This document shows positions 12,990 to 25,039 of a stretch of 64,000 bases of DNA, one piece after another. The notes under the pieces were generated by a model that made no database searches, was not told where the DNA came from, and worked only from the letters and a program-made list of their open reading frames with translations. This stretch comes from Manduca sexta (lineage: Eukaryota > Arthropoda > Insecta > Lepidoptera > Sphingidae): contig NC_051135.1 of the NCBI RefSeq assembly GCF_014839805.1, forward strand, positions 11,225,291-11,289,290, written 5' to 3'. Position 1 is the first letter of the stretch. The number at the start of each line of letters is the position of its first letter. Position numbers and translations under genes: made by a program.

Positions 12990-13720
12990 TAACTCTGTGA
13001 CACGATTAACTTCAATATAACAATTCCGTTGGGTGTTGTCATAATTTCCGTTTACCTTACGAAACATAAGCTCTGGCATACAACTTAACCGTTTTATCGC
13101 ATTGGAGTTTCATCACACAATAAACCCATTTTCAATTATTGCCATACGTATAGCAGTTACACTACAAATAAAAATATCTTCATAAAACTATAGTTGTGAA
13201 GTTGTGTTTCGAATATTAAAACAAAAAACTAGCTTTATAATAATTTAGTATAATATGTATGGAAATGTTGCCTGCTTGATTTAATTTTAACTAATAAAAT
13301 ATGTTAAAATCCACTAATTCTCTACTTTGAAAACAATTAAACTCAATATTTTTAACTAACATTATTGCAAAAACAAGTGCAATTATTTTGTTTACTCAAT
13401 AAACAATTTCAATATTTTCTCATATTTCCAGTGTAACACGGAGGAATTTCTAACCTGTGATTCCGACGAATATTGTGCAAAAGGCAGTTAAATTATTATT
13501 CTTGAACTTTATTGTTTTGAGTAACTATCACGGGTTGGACGTACAAGTACCAAGTATCCTGACGACAAATAAATATTTACCTCACATAACAGTGGAGGAA
13601 CTAGTTCTTTTGTAATGATTGATCTTTTCATTACTCAAGATACGTTAATTATTCTAAATCGGGTCTTTGAGTTATATGGATCATTTCCTACAATATTTTC
13701 ATCATATGTCCCAAGAATAT
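12990..13720 (+). repeat. Duplicated segment, copy A
   Basis: Copy A of a diverged direct duplication about 1.38-1.40 kb away from copy B (14365-15080). Shared landmarks in order are 'ttcaatataa' (13011), 'agctctggcatacaactta', 'ttttatcgcattgg', 'ttttaactaacatta', 'actcaataaacaatttcaat' (13394), 'tttattgttttga' and 'actcaagatacgtt'. Copy A is more AT-rich and its internal inverted repeat is more decayed than in copy B. No coding frame is conserved between copies. Confidence 0.75.
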
Positions 13721-14364
13721 GCGATGTAAAGCAAATGTTTTTCTGAGGGGTTAAGCGATAATCATTACATAAGAATTAAACTTAGGTGTTAATACGATTG
13801 AAGATGGATTCGATTACAACAAGAAATGTGTCAAAACGGGTAGATAGATTATTAAGCGTAAACTCATTTTCAGGATATTAATCATGATCTGTAATGTCTG
13901 GCAATTGGATGTCAGAGATAACTCGTCTATGAATGATTAGGCTTTATCCATAAAATGAATGAATTATCATCTTAGGGCATAGTTGTTAATTGGTTATTAA
14001 TTTCGGGCGTAAGTAAGATCATCAGCCGAATTAAAATCAATGCCGAGAATTAAGGAAATTATCATCTTGCCAAAATGAACAAGCCTTTGCATTTAGGATT
14101 ATGAACAATTTTGTGAGTAACGGTGAGGAAATTCTTTACTCGTTCGTTGCGTGCGCAGTCCTTCGCCTCTGGCTGAACTGTACACAGGTACAGTAGGGTT
14201 TAACACAGAAATGTCAATGTAATTTTGTATTTAAATCTGTTACAAGCACTTTCGTCGCCATGTTCCTTATAATACTACGCGCAATTCGACTTGTCAGCCT
14301 GAAACCAGTCACGAGTGTTGTTAGAGTTATTGTTTTAGAGACTAAAGGGTAACAGTAGTGGTAG

Positions 14365-15080
14365 ATAGCTGGTGAGATGATTATCTTCAATATAAAAGTC
14401 GTTGTGCGTGTTACAAAATCTCCGTTAGCCTTAGATGTTATAAGAGCTGGCACACAACTTAAGCGTACTATCGCATTGTGGGCTCTTTTCATCACACAAC
14501 TAAGCGCATTTTCGCATTATTTGGTATTAGTGGCTACACTACATACAAAAATATCTCTCATAATGCGATAGTGTGCTCAAGTTGTGCTCCGAATATTATA
14601 TCTTTAAAAATCCTAGCTTTATCACCTAAATTTAAGTATAATATGCACAGTGCAAGGAGCGCATGCGTGATTAATGCTAACAAAGAAATCTCTTAAATAA
14701 ACTCAATACACAGCCTTTCAAAGACAATTAAACGCACATATTTTTAACTAACATTACGTGCTAAAAAACAACTACACTGCCTCTTGGCTTTACTCAATAA
14801 ACAATTTCAATTACTTTCATCATACGTTTCTCGAGTGTAACAGCGGAGGCTAGTTAGTGCGGGGTCAGATCAGACGTCAAGCGGAGATTAAACACTGTCT
14901 GGCGCTTTATTGTTTTGACGCCGACGTCTCGACGTGTTGGACGTAACAAGTCTGGTTTATCACTGACGTCTAATAAAGCTTTGGCCACACAACGGGTCTT
15001 AGAATGCATATGGATTTTTTGCTCAAGATACGTTGAATTATGCGTAAGATCGCGGTCTTATGATGTGTAATTTTTATCAT
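14365..15080 (+). repeat. Duplicated segment, copy B, with fold-back core
   Basis: Copy B of the duplication with 12990-13720; matching landmarks include 'ttcaatataa' (14386), 'gagctggcacacaactta', 'ttttaactaacatta' and 'actcaataaacaatttcaat' (14792). It contains a 27 bp inverted repeat: 14453-14479 pairs with 14560-14586 at 23 of 27 positions, sharing CACAACTT and ACTATCGCATT. The 80 bp loop holds no gene. The fold-back resembles a MITE, but similarity between copies extends well beyond it. Confidence 0.75.
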
Positions 15081-15190
15081 TTTGCCGGATAATATTTCAT
15101 AATTTAAATTGATAGTTAAATACGTTTTAAGATGAAACTTATAAAGATTTTTTAAAATTAATTATACTTAATATAAAAGAAGTGAATAAA

Positions 15191-15248
15191 AGGCTTTGTC
15201 TGGCACTTACGTCATTTTTAGTGAATTATCAGGCTTTGTCTGGCACTT
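15191..15248 (+). repeat. 40-bp-period direct repeat
   Basis: The 18-mer AGGCTTTGTCTGGCACTT occurs at 15191-15208 and again at 15231-15248, each preceded by GTGAAT and followed by an ACGTC-containing stretch. The second copy continues into several close ACGTC motifs ('ggacgtcagacgtcacacg'). Confidence 0.85.
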
Positions 15249-15486
15249 GGACGTCAGACGTCACACGTCGCCTGATAGACGTTTATATAAAATGATGTCG
15301 AATTACATCGACGGACTAGTGTTAATGTGCTTAGTAAGATTTTTGGGTGAGTAAGATGAGTCAGCGATTTAAATTAATGACGTTAATTATAGTTAAATTA
15401 TCATCTGAAAAATCGGAATTAAGCCTTGTGCTTGTTAGGATTACGACTTAGAATTGTTTTAGTACGATAATCTACCCATTTACCTG

Positions 15487-15631
15487 CGGAATGTTTGCCG
15501 GCAAACATGACAGCTACCTGACATTACGCGTGTCACCGGAATATAACCTTATTATATACTACATAATAAGGTTATTTTTCCGTGACACGCGTAATGTCAT
15601 GTAACTGTCATATTTGCCGGCAAACATTCCG
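15487..15631. mobile_element. 145 bp fold-back MITE (near-perfect palindrome)
   Basis: Arm 15487-15555 is the reverse complement of arm 15563-15631 at 63 of 69 positions, with only a 7-base spacer (15556-15562). The ends read CGGAATGTTTGCCGGCAAA, which itself contains the palindrome TTTGCCGGCAAA. Most mismatches are single substitutions, three of them clustered near the centre. No obvious target-site duplication flanks it (CTG on the left, ATG on the right), so the superfamily cannot be assigned. It encodes nothing and is likely a non-autonomous element; a very stable hairpin is expected in single-stranded form. Confidence 0.8.
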
Positions 15632-15639
15632 ATGCTCAA

Positions 15640-17170
15640 TGCGAATCTCTAAACAATAATTAATTAAATAAATGTCACATCACTAATGTTAAGTCTTTAT
15701 AGTATTACGTAAATCCTTTTATATACTTGTTTTATATTGAGACTGACGAAATAGGTATCATTATGTGAACACGTTAACGTAAAAAATTCACGTTTGCGTA
15801 AAATCTTGGTACTCGTTTCGTCTGTAATGAACATACTGTTTGTCTTCATTTATAAATATATTATTTTAAATTAAATTCGTATTCAAATATTTATGAATCG
15901 TAATAAATATAATACTAAAAATATTAGAACCGACTCAAAATCATTTCGCCATTCAAATGGAATGTAAAACCTGATACACATTGAGGTAGTTAGCAGTACA
16001 ACGATTTCCATTAACTGCAAAATACGCTTTGCAAGGTTCATTTAATTTTGAGATGTCACTGATCGTTCTGGTGTCATATTTTAAAGACTATTAAACCTTG
16101 GCTATTAAAATATATTGGAAGTAATAATTGCAATGAGTACTTGCAGTTTTCTAATTACGGGTTCCTAGAATTTAATATGTTTTTTTTTTTATATATTTTA
16201 CAATCGTAGGCCGCCTTCTATAGTCCTTAATTTGCTTGTCACGTACCGGTTAATACTTCATAAAATCAAATTGAAATTCAAAATACAGTCATAGGTGCAA
16301 ACGTTATACAGATTTTTTTTAAATCAATTTACAATCTAATGTAGGCTACAAAAGCGACTTTTTGGCGTCACGATGTCGCCACAGCGTGATCCGGGCTTTA
16401 CAATAAGAAACTCGAACGTTTACCGCGTTGCGTGTTAGTAATAATAAATTGCTTCATTTGGTTGCGCAATACGTTGTATTGGGCACGCGCGGACTGGTGA
16501 AATTCTCCTTCTGCCTGCCAACAAACGGACTTTAACCAATTGTACAATCTGAACTCGCCTTGTCTTGCAGGTGACCGGAGATACGTTTCAATAAATGCCA
16601 ATGCATTTCATGGCTTTAAATTATAAAATGAATTAATTAATTATAATTAAGTATAGTGTTTATGTTTTACTTATTATAGGATTTTCCGGTTTATTTTAAA
16701 TTTATAAAATTTTATTGTTTTTAATTTGGGTTTAACCGTGATTATAAGAAAAGAATCGTATAGCAATAAAAGAATTTTAATTGATAATAAAATTAAAGAA
16801 TGTTAAAGGTTATAAAGTCTATTTCTTGTAGGTCTAAAGATCGAATGTATTACTGACGCGTTTGCAAAAATTTCATAAGTTCTTTTAGCAATAACTTTAA
16901 TACCTAACATTTTATACCTAAGCGAAAAGTTTCGTACTTTTTATTTATTTTATTTTCGTTCGTAAAAAAAGCAATACCGAATCATAAGTCACAGAAAACG
17001 AAAAATTTATCAGAATCGAGAGGTGCTGATGTATGCTGAATATTTTGCAACGTTATTGTAGAAATTGCGTTTTCTGAGTAAGCATTTATTCTGTGACTCA
17101 TTTGCCGGTGAAAGTCTATTGGGTCGAATATGGACAGACAAGAAATTATTTTTATTGTTTAACCTTCAAC
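15640..17170. other. AT-rich stretch without supported genes
   Basis: I see nothing supportable apart from a minus-strand 67-codon open stretch at 16398-16601 that lacks an ATG start and has no recognisable domain. It may be a relic, but there is no evidence beyond being open. Confidence 0.5.
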
Positions 17171-17176
17171 ACAAAG

Positions 17177-17452
17177 CGGCGATAGCCTAGTTGGGAGAGC
17201 GGACTGCCGAGACGAATGTCGGCAGGTTCAAAAACTCCCATTGCTGACTTAAAATATTATGTGTGTATTCATTGTGAATTATCGCTTGCTTTAACGGTGA
17301 AGGAAAGCATCGTGGTGAAACCTGCATACATGAGAAACTTTATATAGGAAATTTGAGGGTATGTGAATTCTTCCAATAGGCCAGCGTGGTGGACTAAGGC
17401 CTAATCCGTCTCAGTAGTTGAGGAGGCCTGTGTCCAGCATTGGTACAGTAAA
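17177..17452 (+). repeat. tRNA-derived SINE, family 2
   Basis: The copy opens 'cggcgatagcctagttggg' and 'agagcggactgccgagacg', then a B-box-like 'cggcaggttcaaaaactcc'. It continues with 'atcgcttgctttaacggtga', 'gagggtatgtgaattc', 'ggccagcgtggtggactaag' and ends near 'gtgtccagcattgg'. It is the best preserved of the three family 2 copies in the window. Confidence 0.82.
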
Positions 17453-17664
17453 TAATACAAGTCTGTAATTATAATTATTTAGCTTCAACACAATTGACCT
17501 TGCGCATTTCATAATAAATCTTACAATAAAAGTATGAACGGTAGGTACATACATAAGCGTTTATTTTCGTAGGATCAGACAAAAGCGTAATAATGCATAC
17601 TTCACTGAATTCATATCCGTCACTAAACATGATAGATGAATCTATTAAAAAAATCACTTTGTGT

Positions 17665-17886
17665 TGGTTGATCTGAGAATCGAACCCATGCCACCTGTTT
17701 TTCGCCATGTGTGTACCGTCTAAAAATGTGATAGGGGGCGAGCCTATCGCCATATCGGGCACAAATTTCAGACTCCGAGCTCATACCGAGTAGAAAAATC
17801 CAATATCATTGTCCAACCCGAGAATCGAACCCGACAACTCAGCACTGCAGTCGTACCGTAATACAACTACGCCACAGAGGCAGTCG
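17665..17886 (-). repeat. tRNA-derived SINE, family 1 (reverse)
   Basis: Read on the minus strand it starts 'gactgcctctgtggcgtag', followed by 'gtcgggttcgattctcggg' (B-box), 'tttgtgcccgatatggcg' and 'cctatcacatttttagacgg'. This is the same module order as the copy at 1037-1300. The 95-codon minus-strand frame overlapping it is a by-product of the repeat. A second GGGTTCGATTCTC-like block near the distal end (about 17686) suggests an internal dimer or a chimeric tail. Confidence 0.8.
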
Positions 17887-17889
17887 TTT

Positions 17890-19035
17890 GTAGGTTATTT
17901 AGTGAAATATATTTCTCTGGTAATGGCTCACGTGGATCAGATTTGACGAGCGATCATCAATGATTAGTAAGATAGCTCTGACGAATGTACACGTATGGAA
18001 ATAGTCTGATATGGTCATGTTACATTGTTATTAATATCGGCCTGTCTGTAGTCTTGGCGGTACGGGGACGGCTGTTTAGATGAGAGATAGTTGTTATGGG
18101 TGTACAAGGTCTATTTTGTTTTCTTTTTTAAATAAGTCGCGGCTATCGACTGTCATGAGTGTTGACCTATCAACTGCGTAAAATGTGATGTCAGTTTCAT
18201 AAACATCGTTACATAAATCAATTCTTCCAACAAGACACGCCTCACTACTTTACCTAATCGCTTATAATGTGTGTGGGTAGCATAAGTCCATACGCACAAT
18301 ACGATGGAGAACGTGGGGGAAAGTGCTTGGGTCCCCAAAACACCCCCGTTTAAGAAGTGGAATAGTCTTCGTGAATGAAATGACCTATAGTCTTCTCTAT
18401 ATTAAGTGGTGACTAAAATTCAACCCGACTACGTTTATCTTTATTAGAGAAATCGACTCTTTTTAGGCAGTTTATGTATAGAATACAGATCTAGTGCACA
18501 GGTAAACTGAAACGTCTAATTTTGGCCATATTTTGACACAATATGAAAAGCAATAAAGAAAACAATGGCCTAATATTTTCATTCAAATTTCATTCGTCTG
18601 CAAATGTAATAAAGAGTTGTGTCTAGAGTTCTTGTACGTAAACTATCTCAATATTTGACAAATGTCGATAGAAAATGCCGTTTACGCGTGACTTGCCTAA
18701 CATAGCTCATAAATACTGGAATAATATCAGTTTAACTAGTTTATGTACTGTCTGGTATTCACGTATTCGGTATTGTATTGTACACGATTTCAATTTAGAA
18801 ATTGACTTTCATTTATTCTTTTTTATATTCGTGATGTTTGACTGACCAACGCCCTGTAGAAGGACGAAGGGGTTGATTCAATTGATTATAGTTATAAATA
18901 TTTGCCATATTTTGTAAAATGGGAAAACTAGCTCAATTGTTTTCAAAAAGGTGACATTTAAACTTAAAATAATTTTAGAATAGCAAATTAAAAGTATTCA
19001 AATCTTATTTATGGATCTCGATCAATAACTCTCTC
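17890..19035. other. AT-rich stretch without supported genes
   Basis: Nothing with coding, RNA-gene or clear repeat character was recognised between the reverse SINE and the CpG-rich block at 19.04 kb. Confidence 0.5.
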
Positions 19036-19039
19036 AATA

Positions 19040-19370
19040 GTGTTGTCCATAATTATTGTTAGTGTCGATATCGGGCGTGCGATGTGCGCTCGCGCACGGA
19101 ATGACAATAGGCGGGCCGATGCGGCGTACGGAGTACAAACGCTATCGGTCGCCGTCGTCGGCGCCCGGCCACCCGTCCGGCCGGTGAAAGTGTTTCGCGA
19201 AAGTGAAGCCGGAACCGAGCGCGGTGACGTCACGCCCGTTTGCGCAACACCGGCCACTCGCCGCGGACACGTTGCGAAACGTTATCTCGACGGGCGACGT
19301 ATTGTTGACGAGTGACGACTGATGACCGCGACGTGTATCGATGCGATCACCTTTTCAGTTTGTACAACTC
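19040..19370. promoter_or_regulatory. CpG-rich block, candidate promoter / first exon
   Basis: A sharp rise in GC and CpG content (for example around 'cgtcgtcggcgcccggccac' and 'ggtgacgtcacgcccg', the latter containing a CRE-like TGACGTCA) stands out from the AT-rich surround. An initiator-like TTTTCAGTTTG lies at about 19352. Open frames on both strands here appear to be composition effects. It could be a promoter or 5' UTR exon of a neighbouring transcript; direction is unknown. Confidence 0.35.
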
Positions 19371-19374
19371 TAAT

Positions 19375-22300
19375 GTGCTTTTGACTCACTCTTGGTTGTT
19401 CGTGATTTTTATTTCGATTTTTATTAGTATCTGAATTCTGTGGGTAAGCTATATTTGAAGACTGATGCAGTCTTATCCGACGACGTTAAAAATAGTTTAC
19501 ATTTAGTCTTGTATAAAATATAAAATTACGTCGCGCTTCAGCTTCTGAAGTAGTTACGCGTTTAGTACTTATTCTGAGCAAAAACCACATTACTAGAGAG
19601 TTATTGGATCATTATCCAGCTTATTTGAATAACACGACTTAGCAACCGGGTGCTAAGAGCTTGGTGTAGTGTATTTTACAAGCTTCTTAGACACGCTAAG
19701 TAGGCAACGATTTAGATTCAACAAAAACAAATGAAATAATTCCCATGCGACGCAGTAGCGTGGCCGGTGGCACGTGCCCTTGTTAAAATTCATCCAGTGT
19801 AAAGGATATACGCTAGGATACCTACTCGTTAGCGCTGGACTAAGCCGTCTGCGTGCTGCCGATTTTTTAGATGAAACTTTATTGAGATTTGACGAACGCA
19901 CGCAATCGAAGAGCATTAGTACGAGCATCACGTAAGCAATATGGCTTAAGAGTTCTTTTAATTAAGCCTTTGTTTGCAAATTTTTGATCTCAAATAGTTT
20001 TTGTAGAAAGTTTGCAGACGAGTGCATAGGTGGCCAGTTGGTACGAGGCGTGGATCGATATAGTTGTTTTTTGAGCTGTCGCCTAAGGCTCCGTGGATTT
20101 TAGGGCTCTAAATCTTCATCTAAGCCGTATTTCAAATAAAGAGACAAAAACCTTTACCTATAACAGTAAAGTATATGTAATTAACACAACCACAATTGTT
20201 GATTTAATTCACAATAATTCCTTATAATTGCTGTTTGTGTGTCTCTGACATTCTAAAGGCAACATATTTTACTGTCCCCTTTTAGTTCCCACGTCGCGTA
20301 CCTACACCGTTAAAAATATTTTTTGATAATATGGTAATTGTTTGTTTAATTAGGCAGGCCCCTAAGCTAGAATTAGCCTCCCTTACACTCGATCCGCTCC
20401 TGTTAGTTATCATCAAAGGAATCGAGGGTTCCTTAAAAATAAATCGAAGGTATGGTGGGGAATTCGCATGGCAATTTCACAATATTACGAAATGCAATAG
20501 CACACTTACTTGCAAACCATATGTTGAAAGAAACCTTGCTAAATAACGAGGTATTAAAACACCTAATTAATGACGATTTTAAAATAGCTTTTGTTTCGGC
20601 GTGTAAAAAATTTCTCATTCCGATGATTCAGATATGATTTCACAATATGAATTTATAATGCTGTGTTACTTTCTCCCCGATTGCAGTCACGGGGCTTTAT
20701 TCGGCTGACGTTAAAATATGACAATTGTGTTGCCTTAATGATGTTTTGTTGTGGTCGTGTTTTAGCCATTTTATTAGTTGAGGTTATCACGCAATGCGTA
20801 TGTGGTTGGGTTGTAGGTTTGAATACCTAGGGGTCTTATTTATTGGCTCGTATTTTAAATTCTTCCGTACCCCGCTGGGCAGTTGAGCTTTAGTTTTTTG
20901 TTACCGAATGACCAGAGAGGGTTTTTACTTTAGAGGCTAGATTTGATATAATTTCTATTTATTTTCTATAGCCTTATGTGATAATTTTCGATCTCCACAT
21001 TGCTGTCAGGGCTAAGGCATTTTTTAAATGACAGTATTTTATATATCTCAAACCTTAAAAGAAAAAATCCTAAGTACTGAAATAAAGAAAATATAATTAA
21101 TTAACCATACCAAATTGCATATAAACAAGCTTAAACCGCATGCCGCCGACATATTTATGACTGCGATGTGTTTAACCATCGGACGGATCGCACAAAGACA
21201 ATTGAGGCATTAGAAAATCAGTCGTGCAGCCAATGTGTAGAGACGAAAGGGCGGACGTTGGGCAATGCAAGGGCATCGTGACGCCCTTGTGCCGACTACG
21301 AGCAGTCTGGAGGTCGCGGATGTACCCTTACTTCGTCCCCACCACGCAAACTTTTACACCACCCTGATAACTCTGTTATTGGTTCAAAACGTAACTGATT
21401 AAGCCGACACCCGACACAATAGGGTACCTTTGGGGGTGCGAACGCGTCGCCCTCGCGATTAGGGTGGATCCGAAGGTCGCGCCGATGTAGGTCTCGGCTA
21501 CATTAAATCACGTTTAAAGGGATCATTGTGTTTTTTATCTCTGTACGAACGTGAAGGATTCTAGTTTGACTGGTTTAAATAACCTCAGTGTTGTAAGTCG
21601 CGATATGTACTAACTGTTCATAATGTAATGCTGGACATGATTATGCAGTATGTAATAAGATCCATATTCGACTAACCTTCGTCATATCATGTTCGTCCAC
21701 CTTTTACTGCGTGCATGGGCCGTTGGTATACATTTGTGTTGTCACTTAGATAACGTGATTACATCAATCCAGAACCTCATAAGTCAAATAAGGTTCTCTT
21801 GATGTTCTCTTATATCTCAATCGTCCGTCATCTTTATTTACAAATGGCCGCTTATTGTTTACTACCCGCTTTCGTATCTCGCAAGTAATACGTTTCAGTG
21901 ATTTGTGGCGAAAGGGTTAGGTAACCGTTTCATAATGTTAGCTTGTATATAAGGGAAATGTTTGCTCTCCAATACGCTTTCAAGCGTAACTTGGTAGTTT
22001 CGTGTTTGGATAATACTTGAAAAGTTTGCGGTCTCGGCGTGCCTATATGTTAATTAGTTTTACGTATTGAAATTGTAGAGTATGACGTAATGTAGCTAAG
22101 CTGTGTGGTAAATTGAGGTACTACTTTTGCTGCAGCGAAAGATGTAGAATCCGGAAGGGTAAATATAACTATGTGATGTATGAATAGTGTTAACTGTCAT
22201 AGTTTCATCGTTACACATTATATTTCGTAAAGTAACCAACTGAGGCCAACCCATGAATAATTGTATTGCCCGAATATCGAATGAAATAAAGTCGACCTTT

Positions 22301-24880
22301 ACAGTTTTTAACGAAGGCGATAAATGCTAAGTCTAGTCTTATTTCCAGTACTTAATCAGTTACCAAAGACAAAGCATAATAACAAAGTCGTAACATCGTA
22401 CACATTGATACATGTAATATACCGACGACATCTCCAAAGGGACACAAAGGTCAATGCTGAACTATTATAAGATTCGACTTTGACAAATGCACTCCCGTAA
22501 TTTCACGCAACAATTTGTATAATGACATCTCTTGGACCTCGGTAATACAACAATCTTTCGATTTATGTACGAGTGAAATATACGCGTTTCGAAGTACAAA
22601 GTTCGTTTTCACGGCGAGCATTCGTTTACGAGCATAGCATACACGCCAAAGAGCCTTCTCACAGGATGTTCTATCAAACTCTTTGTACAGTAACGACTGA
22701 CCATAGATTTTGTAAGTTATCGATTGCGTCAGACAAGAGTTGTGTATGAAAATATGTTTTTAACGGAGATTTAAAAACGATCATACGACACATCTGCTGG
22801 TACGTGGCAACTCCAATAACTCTGAAAAGCTTGTAGTAACTTATATTATGGGTAAGGGATTAGAGGAGAAAATTTTAGCATCACCGGGATACTTGCTGAA
22901 ATTTGATTTTGTGTTATCTCACTTTATATAGTTCGTAACTATTGCTCGTGGTCTTGTTCAGTCACATAAACGCTCGTCATCAAATGCTCGTATCGTACAT
23001 CCTCGCAGTAAAGGGTCGGTGCGGCGCGCGGATGTTTTACGACGTCGTAAACTGCGTCCGACGGTCGGCCCGCGAAAACGCATAACTTTGTATTAACTTT
23101 ATATATAATAGATGAATCTACATGTTTAAATTGCGCAAGGAATTAATTCGCCGTGTTTAAATGTGGCACTGATACATTGTCATTTTTAAAAATTCACTAT
23201 ATATATTTTCATATTATTCTAAGTATAAAAATGTACGTTGCTTAACCTGCTTAATCGAACCTTCGGCGTCTCCGTAATCCACCGCGAAACAGTAGCCCCT
23301 TGTCGGTCAATTAATTTATCCCGTTATGCGCCGCACGTCCCGTCCTCACCGCTTAGAATTGAACGAGGTTACACACATATCGACTTAATTGATAACGTAG
23401 CTACTAGTGAAATTTTTTTTAGAAACTTTTCAATCTTTTTCTCCCATCGCGAAGGGAAATCCGCGCGTGTTTGGCATTTGTAACGTGTTTATAATTGGTT
23501 CTCGTTGGTCGACAGTAGCCAGGCGACGTGATGTCGCCAGGGGTCAATCATTTCGATTACAAATGTATGGTTTATATGCTCGTATCGTTGTTAGTGAGTG
23601 TGAAGGTTGGTAGAGGAACCAGATTTAGAATCGCGGCTGAAGAACTTTCATTTGCTTGTTGGTTAGGCTTTCGTACCTAGCAGATTATAAATATATAGCT
23701 TTATCTTGTCATGCGATTGTTGAGTAAGTAATAGCTAAAATATTTACATTTGATTATTACAATACAAATTTTTAAAATATTTAGTATAAAGTTTAAATTA
23801 TCACACATAAACGCCTCCAAAAAAGTAGAGCATTTACATATAAAAATTCATCACGTTGGCTTCAAAAGGGCATACATCAAAAGGCTCGGTATTCCAATAT
23901 CCATTGCATAAAACATCACCACGATACGAACGCTTAATAAAACTCAGCACAAAGCGAAATGTTTAAGGTAAAATGTGCGTCAATCGATTCGTAATGGTGT
24001 TTTCGTAAAAACGTGTGCACTTGACAATGATATTCTATGCTCTGTGTCGTGATGGGCGCACGCTAATGCCTCGTAAACGCGCAATTTTGTGCAAATTGCG
24101 TGCCCACGGATTTGAGAAACTATCGCCGGTGTTGTCAACATTTGGTTTTGTTCGTACAACTAATTGACGAGATGAGCAAATCGCCTGCCTGCTTGTAAGC
24201 TATGACTGTTTGTAAATACAGTAGCAATAATGCAATTTAAATAGGTTCCAGGATTTAAGACTTATACTACTTACGTAGCGTACTTTACAGGCGCGCCTCG
24301 TATTATTATAAATAATTATTGTTGCAATTAGCGAAATCAATATAAGTAACATTTGTTTTAACCCCAATTAATACATAAAACACAGTATATCGAGAATCTA
24401 TTAAAAATCCTCGTGCGTAAGTTAAATTGTTTACAACCTCTGCACCGTAGCATAAGCGCTTCGAGCGCAAGTGAAAGTGCGCCACGGAACGGCGCCAATC
24501 AAAATCGCATTAAACCAGCGACGGCGCAAGCGCATCCGACTGCCGGAGCTTTTTACTTGTTGTTTCGATGTCTTTTTACGCTTTTAAAGTGCTCGCATTG
24601 CAACTAGTAAATACCTTTAGACGTTTGTGACGCATGGGTGATCCGGACAAGGAGGTTTTGATTTCAAAATAATTTGACGCAATTTTACGGTGCTCTGGCG
24701 CATGGAGTTCCTTAGAAAGTTTGAATACGAATGACTATGTAATCTTTTTGTCTGATCGGTATTACGCGACTGTTGAATGTATTTTATTATTATTATTATA
24801 ATAAAAGTGAAAGTAGGTATATCGTTACGTTTTAATGTACGAACGTATCTTGCTCTAATATAAGAATAAATAAATGCATA
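19375..24880. other. Non-coding stretch
   Basis: No gene was recognised. Small items are a patch with several GC-rich words at about 21250-21500 and the 16 bp perfect palindrome TTTACGACGTCGTAAA at 23036-23051 in a CpG-rich patch. Confidence 0.5.
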
Positions 24881-25039
24881 TTGCAGACCAAGAATTAAGC
24901 TAAGTTGCCTTGGCTTAGCTCGCATAGCTGAGAAAATTACACATAGAACATAGCTTTGTTAACACAGCTTGCGGTATGAAAAAATATCTGAGCTAAGCAT
25001 GCCAAGGTTACCTAACTAACCTTAGATTTCGGTCCGCAA
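24881..25039. repeat. Imperfect inverted-repeat (MITE-like) element
   Basis: The left arm runs TTGCAGACC (24881-24889), then 'aagttgccttggcttagctc' (about 24902-24921). It is mirrored on the right by 'gagctaagcatgccaagg' (about 24991-25008) and GGTCCGCAA (25031-25039). The arms of about 40-45 bp are imperfect, with small gaps, around a spacer of about 70 bp. Target duplication and exact ends were not resolved. Confidence 0.6.

Noticed and set aside
16398..16601. Coding-like 67-codon minus-strand stretch with possible exon character
   Set aside because: Starts with TTG, no domain recognised, no partner exons or clear splice signals on that strand.
19009..19315. Overlapping frames on both strands in the CpG-rich block
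   Set aside because: Both arise from low stop-codon density in GC-rich DNA; neither has recognisable protein features.
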